In this document: positions 9,041 to 16,143 of the stretch, one piece after another
Layout: every line of letters starts with the position of its first letter
Position numbering within the stretch: position 1 is the stretch's first letter
Assembly: GCF_002218085.1 (NCBI RefSeq)
Contig: NZ_BDUC01000004.1
Span: 589,852-653,851, forward strand
DNA from: Tolypothrix sp. NIES-4075
GTDB taxonomy: Bacteria > Cyanobacteriota > Cyanobacteriia > Cyanobacteriales > Nostocaceae
Reading direction: 5' to 3'
Length of the DNA stretch: 64,000 bases
Notes under the pieces: generated by a model
What the model was told of the DNA's origin: nothing
Seen by the model: only the letters and a program-made list of their open reading frames with translations
Databases searched by the model: none
Translations under genes and position numbers: made by a program

Positions 9041-9811
9041 ATGTTATCTAAAAGAATCTTACCGTGCCTTGATGTCAAGGCGGGACGGGTTGTAAAAGGA
9101 GTTAACTTTGTCAATCTTAAGGATGCAGGTGATCCCGTAGAACTGGCAAAGGTTTACAACGAAGCTGGTGCAGATGAGTTAGTGTTTCTGGATATTACGG
9201 CGACTCATGAAGACAGGGGCATTATTCTTGATGTAGTGTACCGCACGGCTGAACAGGTCTTTATTCCTCTAACTGTCGGTGGAGGAATTCAATCCTTAGA
9301 AAATGTTAAAGCTTTGTTACGAGCGGGGGCAGACAAAGTTAGTATTAATTCTGCGGCGGTACGCGACCCAGATTTAATTAATCGGGCAAGCGATCGCTTC
9401 GGTAATCAATGCATTGTGGTTGCTATTGATGCCAGAAGCAGAAAAGACCCTAATAACCCTGGCTGGGATGTGTATGTACGCGGAGGAAGGGAAAATACGG
9501 GTTTAGATGCTCTACTTTGGGCACAAGAAGTCGAAAAACGAGGGGCAGGTGAACTGCTGGTAACAAGTATGGATGCTGATGGTACTCAAGCCGGGTATGA
9601 CCTAGATTTAACAAGCGCGATCGCCCAAACCGTCCAAATTCCAGTAATTGCATCTGGTGGCGCGGGAACATGCGAACATATTTACGATGCTCTCACAAAA
9701 GGTAAAGCAGAAGCTGCACTACTGGCATCACTTTTACATTACGGACAATTAAGTGTAGCGGAAATTAAAAATTATTTGCGCGATCGCTCTCTACCAGTAA
9801 GAATAGTATAG
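9041..9811 (+). CDS. hisF: imidazole glycerol phosphate synthase cyclase subunit HisF
   Basis: 256 residues, full length. It makes imidazole glycerol phosphate and AICAR from PRFAR using ammonia from HisH. Catalytic Asp11 is in MLSKRILPCLDV and the second Asp in VVAIDARS. Phosphate-binding loops are TVGGGIQS and ASGGAGT of the TIM barrel. The gene stands alone, with no other his genes around, as is usual in cyanobacteria. Confidence 0.98.
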   Translation: MLSKRILPCLDVKAGRVVKGVNFVNLKDAGDPVELAKVYNEAGADELVFLDITATHEDRGIILDVVYRTAEQVFIPLTVGGGIQSLENVKALLRAGADKVSINSAAVRDPDLINRASDRFGNQCIVVAIDARSRKDPNNPGWDVYVRGGRENTGLDALLWAQEVEKRGAGELLVTSMDADGTQAGYDLDLTSAIAQTVQIPVIASGGAGTCEHIYDALTKGKAEAALLASLLHYGQLSVAEIKNYLRDRSLPVRIV

Positions 9812-9914
9812 TGACCATTGGTTTTTCACATAACCACATCTATCTAAGGTTAGACACAATACTTCTAAACAGTGTTAAGATTATTAAACAAGATATTAAT
9901 AAATATTAAAAAAA

Positions 9915-10106
9915 ATGTTGATCCCTATTTTAGTATTTGATGTGGCGCTAGTGGCATGGTCACTACACCTAATGGAAAAAGCTTTTCAGGATAAAGAGTT
10001 TTCTTTAATGTTGGCAGGTACATTGGTTGCTTTAGCTGCTGCCGCTATGTTAGTAGTTTATTTCCTTATGGGACACTGTATGAGCTATCTGTTGCAAGTA
10101 TCTTAA
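9915..10106 (+). CDS. small two-helix membrane protein, unknown function
   Basis: 63 residues with two predicted transmembrane helices (residues 2-20 and 32-58) linked by a short charged loop, MEKAFQDKEFS. Not recognised as a named family; the clean hydrophobic pattern and its position after hisF support a real gene. The run of A before the ATG gives no good ribosome binding site. Confidence 0.5.
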   Translation: MLIPILVFDVALVAWSLHLMEKAFQDKEFSLMLAGTLVALAAAAMLVVYFLMGHCMSYLLQVS

Positions 10107-10184
10107 GATAGTGTTTCATCGGTAGGGTGTTTTGTCAGGTTGACCCAATTGAAGTAATTGGGGAAGCGCGATTTTATAATAATC

Positions 10185-10214
10185 TTGACAAAACGGCAGT
10201 TATTAAGATATAAT
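10185..10214 (+). promoter_or_regulatory. sigma-70-type promoter of tRNA-Ala(GGC)
   Basis: TTGACA at 10185-10190 and TATAAT at 10209-10214 with an 18-base spacer, both perfect consensus, about 16 bases before the tRNA 5' end. Confidence 0.85.
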
Positions 10215-10230
10215 CGAAAACGCATGACAA

Positions 10231-10303
10231 GGGGGTATAGCTCAGTTGGTAGAGCGCTGCAATGGCATTGCAGAGGTCAGCGGTTCGAACCCGCTTACCT
10301 CCA
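10231..10303 (+). tRNA. tRNA-Ala (anticodon GGC)
   Basis: 73 bases with a full cloverleaf: acceptor GGGGGTA/TACCTCC with one G-T pair, anticodon stem CTGCA/TGCAG around loop ATGGCAT (anticodon GGC, codon GCC), and T-arm AGCGG TTCGAAC CCGCT. CCA is not encoded after the discriminator A. A transposon end begins seven to eight bases downstream. Confidence 0.97.
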
Positions 10304-10304
10304 T

Positions 10305-10433
10305 TGTACTTGTACATTCGCAAATTATATGTCGCGATTCGCAAATTAGTGTCGCGATTCGCACATTAATGTCGCTTTGGTGGTTTTTATGTAGGTAATT
10401 TAATTACACTAACTTTTCGCAAATTAATGTCGC
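10305..10433 (+). mobile_element. end of a type V-K CRISPR-associated (Tn7-like) transposon
   Basis: Starting at TGTACA (10311; a second TGTAC at 10305) there are four direct TnsB-site-like repeats of the form TTCGCAaATTAnTGTCGC, at 10317, 10338, 10358 and 10417. The first three are spaced 20-21 bases apart. TGTACA termini followed by (n)nACAAATTATnTGTCG arrays are typical of cyanobacterial V-K CAST ends, which insert downstream of tRNA genes. TGTACA lies exactly 60 bases after a GTA triplet in the tRNA (10249-10251), which fits the known GTN PAM and 60-66 base insertion distance. No tnsB, tnsC, tniQ or cas12k is present, so this is a remnant or a deleted element. Confidence 0.75.
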
Positions 10434-10513
10434 AGACTGTCTTGATGTGAAGTTCATTCCAGCACTTTTATAATATACTGACAAACTTCAGACTAATCCC
10501 GAACGAAGTGCGC

Positions 10514-10609
10514 CTTTCAAGCCTCCGATTGAAAAATATATCTGTGAAGTAGCAAGAAAAAATTGCTATTCTCCTTTAACCCACCCCAAGTCGGGATGGT
10601 TTTTTCAAC
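10514..10609 (-). CRISPR. solitary V-K-type CRISPR repeat plus a possible truncated second repeat
   Basis: On the minus strand, 10609-10573 reads as a 37-base repeat with the core ACCATCCCGACTTGGGGTGG and a GGGTTAAAGG end. It agrees at about 30 of 37 positions with the type V-K direct repeat as I remember it from the characterised ShCAST system. Downstream on the same strand, GGAGGCTTGAAAG (10526-10514) resembles the 3' part (GGTGGGTTGAAAG) of such a repeat, like the truncated repeats of delocalised homing guides. I could not match the following bases to the adjacent tRNA. There is no full array. Confidence 0.55.
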
Positions 10610-10702
10610 AAGTGATCGCTGAATAAAAAATGTTATTTATACACTACAAATAGTTATTTAGAATATGTAGACTTATGCCCAGCACTTTTTGAACATTGTG
10701 CA

Positions 10703-10966
10703 GTGAGTGAAAAAAATGAACTAAGTATTAAACAGCGCTTTGGCAAAGCGGTCAGACGACGTAGGCCTGAGCTGGATCTTTCTCAAGAGCAGCTTGCAGA
10801 AAGGGCTGAACTTCATCGTACTTATATATCCAACCTGGAAAGAGGTGAGTTGAATCCTTCGTTAGAAACTATGGAAAAGCTAGCAAACGCCCTAGACATA
10901 TCCATTCCGGCTCTGTTCATTTCTTACGGGATTCAGGTTGAGAATGAACCAGGGAAGGATTGTTGA
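10703..10966 (+). CDS. XRE-family helix-turn-helix regulator
   Basis: 87 residues, GTG start. A single HTH_XRE domain fills residues ~8-72: LSQEQLAERAELHRTYISNL is the helix-turn-helix, followed by ERGELNPSLETMEKLANAL. It resembles small stand-alone repressors and restriction-modification controller proteins. Its place 94 bases past the CRISPR-like repeat, in otherwise gene-poor DNA, suggests it is cargo or a regulator left from the transposon; that is inference. No clear ribosome binding site. Confidence 0.75.
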   Translation: MSEKNELSIKQRFGKAVRRRRPELDLSQEQLAERAELHRTYISNLERGELNPSLETMEKLANALDISIPALFISYGIQVENEPGKDC

Positions 10967-11156
10967 GCAGTTGCGTACTGCATTTGATGATTCATTATGA
11001 AACTTAGACGCTTATACATCTGAGCAGACTGCCCAATAAAGTGCCAATTCGTCAGGAACAAACGGTAATTGCTTTTTGGAGCGCCAAGGCTTGCATTCAG
11101 GTAAAGATGGTGTAAAAATTTTAAGACCTTTAGTCCCCATCGGCGTTCGCATTTAA

Positions 11157-11483
11157 TTATCTGCTGCTAGTTAAGCTCGACTTTATCCATTTTTTGGCAA
11201 CACTCAAGCTGACACTGAAACCTTTGTGGGACGGTAGTTTTACTTTTCCGATTTCACCGATAATCAATAATTTAGCATTACTCAGTTCAGCTTCTCTTAA
11301 ATCTGCTCCAGCTAAATCAGCATTTGTTAAATCAGCACCACCTAAGTCACACTTAGGACATTTTTTAGTTGTTAGCAACTGCTTTATGTGATTGGGATTT
11401 GAAGTTCTTTTAGCCTCACAATCTTTACAACTAGAAAGGAAAGTGAGTAATAGAGCTGATGCAATTATTTTTTTTAGGTTCAT
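11157..11483 (-). CDS. small pentapeptide-repeat lipoprotein
   Basis: 108 residues. The N-terminus MNLKKIIASALLLTFLSSC carries a lipobox (FLSSC), so it is probably lipid-anchored. A KKCPKCDLGGADL segment with CxxC leads into three to four pentapeptide units (ADLTN ADLAG ADLRE AELSN). The last ~35 residues are not repeats and are Ser/Lys-rich, unlike typical family members whose repeats continue, so the gene may be truncated and run into other sequence. Function unknown. Confidence 0.6.
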   Translation of the reverse strand: MNLKKIIASALLLTFLSSCKDCEAKRTSNPNHIKQLLTTKKCPKCDLGGADLTNADLAGADLREAELSNAKLLIIGEIGKVKLPSHKGFSVSLSVAKKWIKSSLTSSR

Positions 11484-11637
11484 ATATATTTATTTTCTAC
11501 TTGGTTGAAAAAATCATAATAATAATTAAAAAAGCAAATTGCATTTATAACAACGTTGTATATACTTAATAACTGTATATCCTTTGCCTTTAACAAAAAT
11601 TCCCCCTCTTCGCTTGCAAAGAGAGGGAAGCAAAATT

Positions 11638-12135
11638 TTATCTACATCCTAAAGACTCGCGAGTTTTTACACCAGTCTGAGAATTTACACCACTTGCTTG
11701 AGCGCAGAGTTTTTTCACTTGAATACCATCGAGAATTGCATTGGTGAAGTCAGCACCAGTGATGTCAACGTCACTAAAACTAGAACGCAACATCATTGCA
11801 TCTGTCAAAATCGCATCACTTAAATCAGCCCCTTTGAAGTCTACTAGATAAGCTATTCCTTCACTAAAATCTGCACCATGCAAATTTGCCCCTTGCAATA
11901 CCGAACCATTAAAAACGCCACCGCGTAAATCAGCTTTACTAAAATTTGCTTTTTCTAGATTGACATTGGTATACTCAACCCCTACTAAACTTTGACCAGA
12001 AAAATCCTTGCCCTTAAATTCTGCATCACCAACGGAACGGGTGATACTAGAAGAACTTGCTGCTTGTGCAGACAAGGGAAACACAAACAAAACCATAGCT
12101 AAGACAAAGCTAACTAGCAATCGCGAAAACTTCAT
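11638..12135 (-). CDS. pentapeptide-repeat protein, probably thylakoid lumenal/periplasmic
   Basis: 165 residues. Signal peptide MKFSRLLVSFVLAMVLFVFP... ending near SAQAA, then about fifteen pentapeptides (A(D/N)LXX) at residues 38-140 forming a right-handed beta-helix. The C-terminus has LCAQASGVNSQTGVKTR and a final Cys. The same tail occurs in the paralogue at 56164-56658, and resembles the thylakoid lumenal 15/17 kDa proteins of plants. Role unknown. Confidence 0.85.
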   Translation of the reverse strand: MKFSRLLVSFVLAMVLFVFPLSAQAASSSSITRSVGDAEFKGKDFSGQSLVGVEYTNVNLEKANFSKADLRGGVFNGSVLQGANLHGADFSEGIAYLVDFKGADLSDAILTDAMMLRSSFSDVDITGADFTNAILDGIQVKKLCAQASGVNSQTGVKTRESLGCR

Positions 12136-12234
12136 AATGCGCTCTTAAGAAATCTCAACACTTCTACAATTAACTATTAAACCTTACTGGGGAATGAAAA
12201 GTGATGACGCGATCGCTTGTCATATCGTTTTAGT

Positions 12235-14517
12235 TTAAGGTTGATACAAATGGGTAGCGCTTGGGTTGCAGGAAAGAGCAGGAAATTGAGGAAATTGCCA
12301 TTTCTTCACTTGCTGCTTAAGTTCCTCCATATCTAGATAATCGCTTGCAAAAGCTTTCCGCAAAATTGAGTGAGGAATAAAGCGATCGTACTTTTGAATT
12401 TCTGGTGCTTCCGCATCAGCTAATAAATCCTCGGCGGTAATTCTTTGTTCACACAACGATATAATTTGATCGTAAAGATATCTAAATTTATCTTTACCTA
12501 ATTTAATCGTCAAAAAATAAGGATTAACACCACCAATACTTTTAATTTCTAAAGATTCCCGACACCAAGAATTAAGCAATCTTTCTAAAGTACGGTAAGC
12601 AACCGTACCCATCCAAGGAAAAATGCAACATTTATTATTTTCTAAAAGCAGAATATTTTGTTTATCTAAGCCAGAATTTCGCGCCACTTCTCGAACTTTA
12701 TGCAAACGCATCAACGCATTTTCTTGCAAATAGCTATACTCAACATCTTCTTGCAAAACCTGCCGCATTCGTTGTAAGATCCTTATATGGATATTTCCAC
12801 TACCACCGCGCCAGAAAATACTAGCTTTACCCTCAACTTGCTTAACCAAAATAATCTTTTTTCTGAAATCAACTTCTAAAACTTCCCAAGCTTTCCCAGC
12901 CAAAGCGAATTGATTACCGATTGGGGGAGGCATAACAATACTACCAATTTCCGTAGTTGCGTGTTTAACAACATATTCCTCATTGTCAGGAAAAACAGCA
13001 TAAAATTGAAATTTCCGTACCACCCTTTCCCCAGCAAAACCGATAATTAACTTATTTTCTTCAGTTAGCTGAACGTGGTTAATATCAATTAAATAGCGAA
13101 GCAATAGTCGAAAATCTTCGAGTGCTATAGCAGCAAAACTTGGTAAACTTAAAACCTGTTTAGCAAGCGCAGCAGGCGAAACTTCACCCGCAGCTGCTAA
13201 AATACTCATTGTCTGATGATATAACAAACTCAAAGGATATTTAACAGGCTTTATCGGCTCAATCCAACGTTCCTCCAAATAAAGTTGAACAATCGCAATA
13301 CACTGCAAAAGTTGCCAAGGTATTTGTTCCTCTAAAGAAGCTTCTGCCAATACTTTTTCCTCAGTACAAACAAACCGCATATCAGCAGCAGCACCTCTTC
13401 TACCACTACGTCCCAAACGCTGTAAAAAACTAGCTACAGAAGGTGGCGATTCTAACTGAATAACCCTCTCCAAATGACCAATATCAACCCCCACCTCCAA
13501 AGTCAAAGTTGCCGCAGTCACAGCCGACTTATCGACCTCACGCATCGCATTTTCAGCAGCTTGCCGCAAACTAGCAGATATACTACCATGATGCACATGA
13601 TAAATATCAGGTAATCCCTCACTCGCAGCAATTTCCCGCAAACAAGCAATAATAGATTCAGTTTGCCTTTTATTATTAGCAAAAATCAGACACTTACGAC
13701 TCTTACTAACATTAAAAACATATTCCTCATACCCACTTCCATCTCTCTCCCCTCTTGCCTCCGCGTCCTCTGCGTCTCTGCGGTTCGTTTCTCTTAACTC
13801 CCCATCACCAACATAAAAATGTTCCAAAGCCAACTTAATTTGCCTTTTACCCCCCTCAATCTCCGGAGTAATCACCAACTTATCAGTTCCAGAACCCAAC
13901 CATTTTTCAGCCATCGAATAATCACCAAGAGTCGCTGACAAACCAACTCTTCGGGGTTGCGTTTGCGTCAAACTTTGCAAACGTGATAACTGACAAAGAA
14001 TTTGACAACCGCGTTCAGAACCCATAAAAGCGTGAACTTCATCGATTATCACAAATCGTAAATCACCGAACAAACGTATCAAATCATTATTTCTATTAAT
14101 TAATAAGCTTTCTAAAGATTCCGGCGTAATTTGCAAAATACCCTTAGGATTTTGTAAAAGTTGTTTTTTTCGACTTTGGGAAACATCCCCGTGCCAGTGA
14201 CAAACGGGAATATCCGCTTCTTTTAGCAAATCATTAAGGCGTGCAAATTGGTCATTAATTAAAGCCTTAATCGGACCAATATATAATGCGCCGATAGTTT
14301 GCGGAGGATTTTCATATAATAAAGTTAAAATCGGCAAAAACGCAGCTTCTGTTTTCCCCGAAGCTGTGCCGGCAGCAACTAGCAAATGAGCATCAGTGTC
14401 AAAAATAACTTTGCAAGCAGCAATTTGAACTGGTCGTAATTCACTCCAATTGTGATGATAAATATATTCTTGGATAAAAGGCGCGAGTCTGGAAAAAGTA
14501 TGTAAAACTTCGCTCAT
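12235..14517 (-). CDS. Lhr-like DEAD/DEAH-box superfamily II helicase
   Basis: 760 residues. Motif I is AAGTASGKTEA, Ia YIGPIKALI, II DEVH, III SAT and VI QRLGRSGRRG; the C-terminal half is the winged-helix/accessory region seen in Lhr-like and BrxHII-type helicases. Residues ~238-260 (ETNRRDAEDAEARGERDG) are an in-frame translation of an interspersed DNA repeat (13752-13796) lying between the two RecA domains. On the same strand are a DUF2791 ATPase and a TerB_C-like protein (18867-21642), families I know to occur with such helicases in defence or stress operons. Exact role unproven. Confidence 0.85.
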   Translation of the reverse strand: MSEVLHTFSRLAPFIQEYIYHHNWSELRPVQIAACKVIFDTDAHLLVAAGTASGKTEAAFLPILTLLYENPPQTIGALYIGPIKALINDQFARLNDLLKEADIPVCHWHGDVSQSRKKQLLQNPKGILQITPESLESLLINRNNDLIRLFGDLRFVIIDEVHAFMGSERGCQILCQLSRLQSLTQTQPRRVGLSATLGDYSMAEKWLGSGTDKLVITPEIEGGKRQIKLALEHFYVGDGELRETNRRDAEDAEARGERDGSGYEEYVFNVSKSRKCLIFANNKRQTESIIACLREIAASEGLPDIYHVHHGSISASLRQAAENAMREVDKSAVTAATLTLEVGVDIGHLERVIQLESPPSVASFLQRLGRSGRRGAAADMRFVCTEEKVLAEASLEEQIPWQLLQCIAIVQLYLEERWIEPIKPVKYPLSLLYHQTMSILAAAGEVSPAALAKQVLSLPSFAAIALEDFRLLLRYLIDINHVQLTEENKLIIGFAGERVVRKFQFYAVFPDNEEYVVKHATTEIGSIVMPPPIGNQFALAGKAWEVLEVDFRKKIILVKQVEGKASIFWRGGSGNIHIRILQRMRQVLQEDVEYSYLQENALMRLHKVREVARNSGLDKQNILLLENNKCCIFPWMGTVAYRTLERLLNSWCRESLEIKSIGGVNPYFLTIKLGKDKFRYLYDQIISLCEQRITAEDLLADAEAPEIQKYDRFIPHSILRKAFASDYLDMEELKQQVKKWQFPQFPALSCNPSATHLYQP
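13752..13796. repeat. interspersed repeat inside the helicase gene (ACCGCAGAG family)
   Basis: Minus strand GAAACGAACCGCAGAGACGC continuing with AGAGGACGCGGAGGC. The length keeps the reading frame. Relatives at 491-570, 27499-27546 and in degraded form at 40953-41001. Confidence 0.8.
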
Positions 14518-14846
14518 AGTTTGGTTGAAGAATAAAGTTCACGCAGAGGAGGACACTTGCGTTGCAAAGAGAAGTCCGATCAAAGCAAACCTCCGCTCAG
14601 AACTTCGGAGGGTTCCGCCCGCCCGTGCAACGTGTCCGTTCGCAAAGACGCAGAGAAAGAAGAAAAAAGAGTTTCTCGAATAATTTATAATTACTATATT
14701 AAGCTGTTCCACATTTAACGCAGTATAAAGTGGGCGGGCAAGATGCCCAACGCCAGATGCACGACTGTCGGGAAACCCGCCCACAGCAATGGCTCCCCCA
14801 CAAAAGTTTGAGAAAATTAAATAAAGCAAATTAAATGTGGTTTAGC
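14518..14846. repeat. gene-free stretch made of nested repeats
   Basis: 329 bases without a credible gene. 14539-14660 is a CACGCAGAGG...AAAGACGCAGAG repeat interrupted by a GC-rich insert with CCTCCG/CGGAGG arms. 14730-14784 is a palindromic element with perfect arms GTGGGCGGG / CCCGCCCAC. A 96-codon open frame on the minus strand is repeat-derived. Confidence 0.7.
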
Positions 14847-16139
14847 TTATGCAACGTTTTGTTTTAAGGGAATTGCAATTATAAACTCAGTACCTTCTCC
14901 TGGGTGGGAAACACAAGACAATGAGCCATGATGCCTATCTTTCACTATTTGATAGCTTATCGCCAGTCCCATACCCGTGCCTATACCAATGGGTTTAGTT
15001 GTATAAAATGGGTCAAATATTCGTTGTTTAATTTCCTGTGGTATTCCTAATCCATTATCGGCAATACGAATAGCAACTTTATTATCAATAAGTTCTGTCT
15101 GAATTCTGATGCAGGGAGTAAAGATGTTCTGATGCTCAAGCGCTTCCTCAATCGCATCAATAGCATTACTGATAATATTCATAAAAACTTGATTGAGTTG
15201 CCCAGCATAGCACTCAATTAGTGGTAAATTGTCATATTTTTTAATAATCTGAATATCGCGGCAGGACTTATTTTTGAGTCGATGTCCCAGAATCATCAGC
15301 GTACTATCGATACCCTCATGAATATTAACTTCTTTCATTTCTGCTTCATCTAGTCGGGAAAACACTCGCAAAGAAAGTACAATTTCTCGAATGCGTTCAG
15401 CTCCAACTTGCATCGATTTTAATACTTTGGGCAAGTCTTGTATAAGAAAAGTAAAATCTATTGCTTTTACTTCAGCTTCTATTTCTGGGACAGATTTAGG
15501 ATAATATTGTTGATAAATTTGGATTAATTTCAGCAAGTCTTGAGTATATATATGAGCATGGCTGAGATTGCCATATATAAAGTTGACTGGGTTGTTGATT
15601 TCATGCGCTACACCTGCAACTAATTGACCCAAGCTAGACATCTTCTCACTTTGCACAAGTTGTGTTTGAGCTTGTTGTAATTCGTTTAATGTTTGCTGAA
15701 GTTGAGCTTGTGCTTGAGAACGTTGAGTAACTTCATTTTGCAACTTAAGTTGCATGTTTCTTAATGCCAAGTGAACATTCACACGCGCTATAACTTCCTC
15801 TACCTGAATCGGTTTAGTGATATAGTCTACTGCGCCAAGTTGCAATCCTTTAACTTTATTTTGCACATCAGAAAGAGCAGTCATAAAAATTATTGGTATT
15901 TCTCTGGTGTTTTCATCAAGTTTCAGACGACGACAAGTTTCAAATCCATCAATTCCTGGCATCATCACATCTAGTAAAATTAAATCTGGCTTGATAAATG
16001 ATACTTTTTCCAATGCTAATTCACCGCTTTTTACCACGGAAACTTTAAAGCCAGCCCCGTGCAAAATATCAAACAAAACTCTGATGTTATTGGGAGTATC
16101 ATCAACAATTAAAATAGAATTTTTTAAAATATGTGTCAT
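14847..16139 (-). CDS. hybrid response regulator-histidine kinase
   Basis: About 430 residues from the ATG at 16139 (the open frame extends 22 codons further but would overlap the upstream gene). Residues ~5-125 are a receiver domain with phospho-Asp in ILLDVMMPG and Lys in YITKPI. A coiled-coil linker follows, then a histidine kinase: H-box GVAHEINNPVNFIYGN, N-box NIISNAIDAIEE, G-boxes DNGLGIP and GTGMGLAIS. Soluble. The start is four bases after the stop of the MASE1 kinase, so the two are probably translated together as one signalling relay. Confidence 0.9.
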   Translation of the reverse strand: MTHILKNSILIVDDTPNNIRVLFDILHGAGFKVSVVKSGELALEKVSFIKPDLILLDVMMPGIDGFETCRRLKLDENTREIPIIFMTALSDVQNKVKGLQLGAVDYITKPIQVEEVIARVNVHLALRNMQLKLQNEVTQRSQAQAQLQQTLNELQQAQTQLVQSEKMSSLGQLVAGVAHEINNPVNFIYGNLSHAHIYTQDLLKLIQIYQQYYPKSVPEIEAEVKAIDFTFLIQDLPKVLKSMQVGAERIREIVLSLRVFSRLDEAEMKEVNIHEGIDSTLMILGHRLKNKSCRDIQIIKKYDNLPLIECYAGQLNQVFMNIISNAIDAIEEALEHQNIFTPCIRIQTELIDNKVAIRIADNGLGIPQEIKQRIFDPFYTTKPIGIGTGMGLAISYQIVKDRHHGSLSCVSHPGEGTEFIIAIPLKQNVA

Positions 16140-16143
16140 AAAA

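Noticed and set aside
10158..10349. 63-codon plus-strand frame
   Set aside because: It runs through tRNA-Ala(GGC) and the transposon end.
11556..11747. 63-codon plus-strand frame
   Set aside because: Antisense to the 3' end of the pentapeptide gene with no ribosome binding site.
14539..14829. 96-codon minus-strand open frame
   Set aside because: It consists of ACCGCAGAG-type and GTGGGCGGG repeats, has no ribosome binding site and no protein-like pattern.
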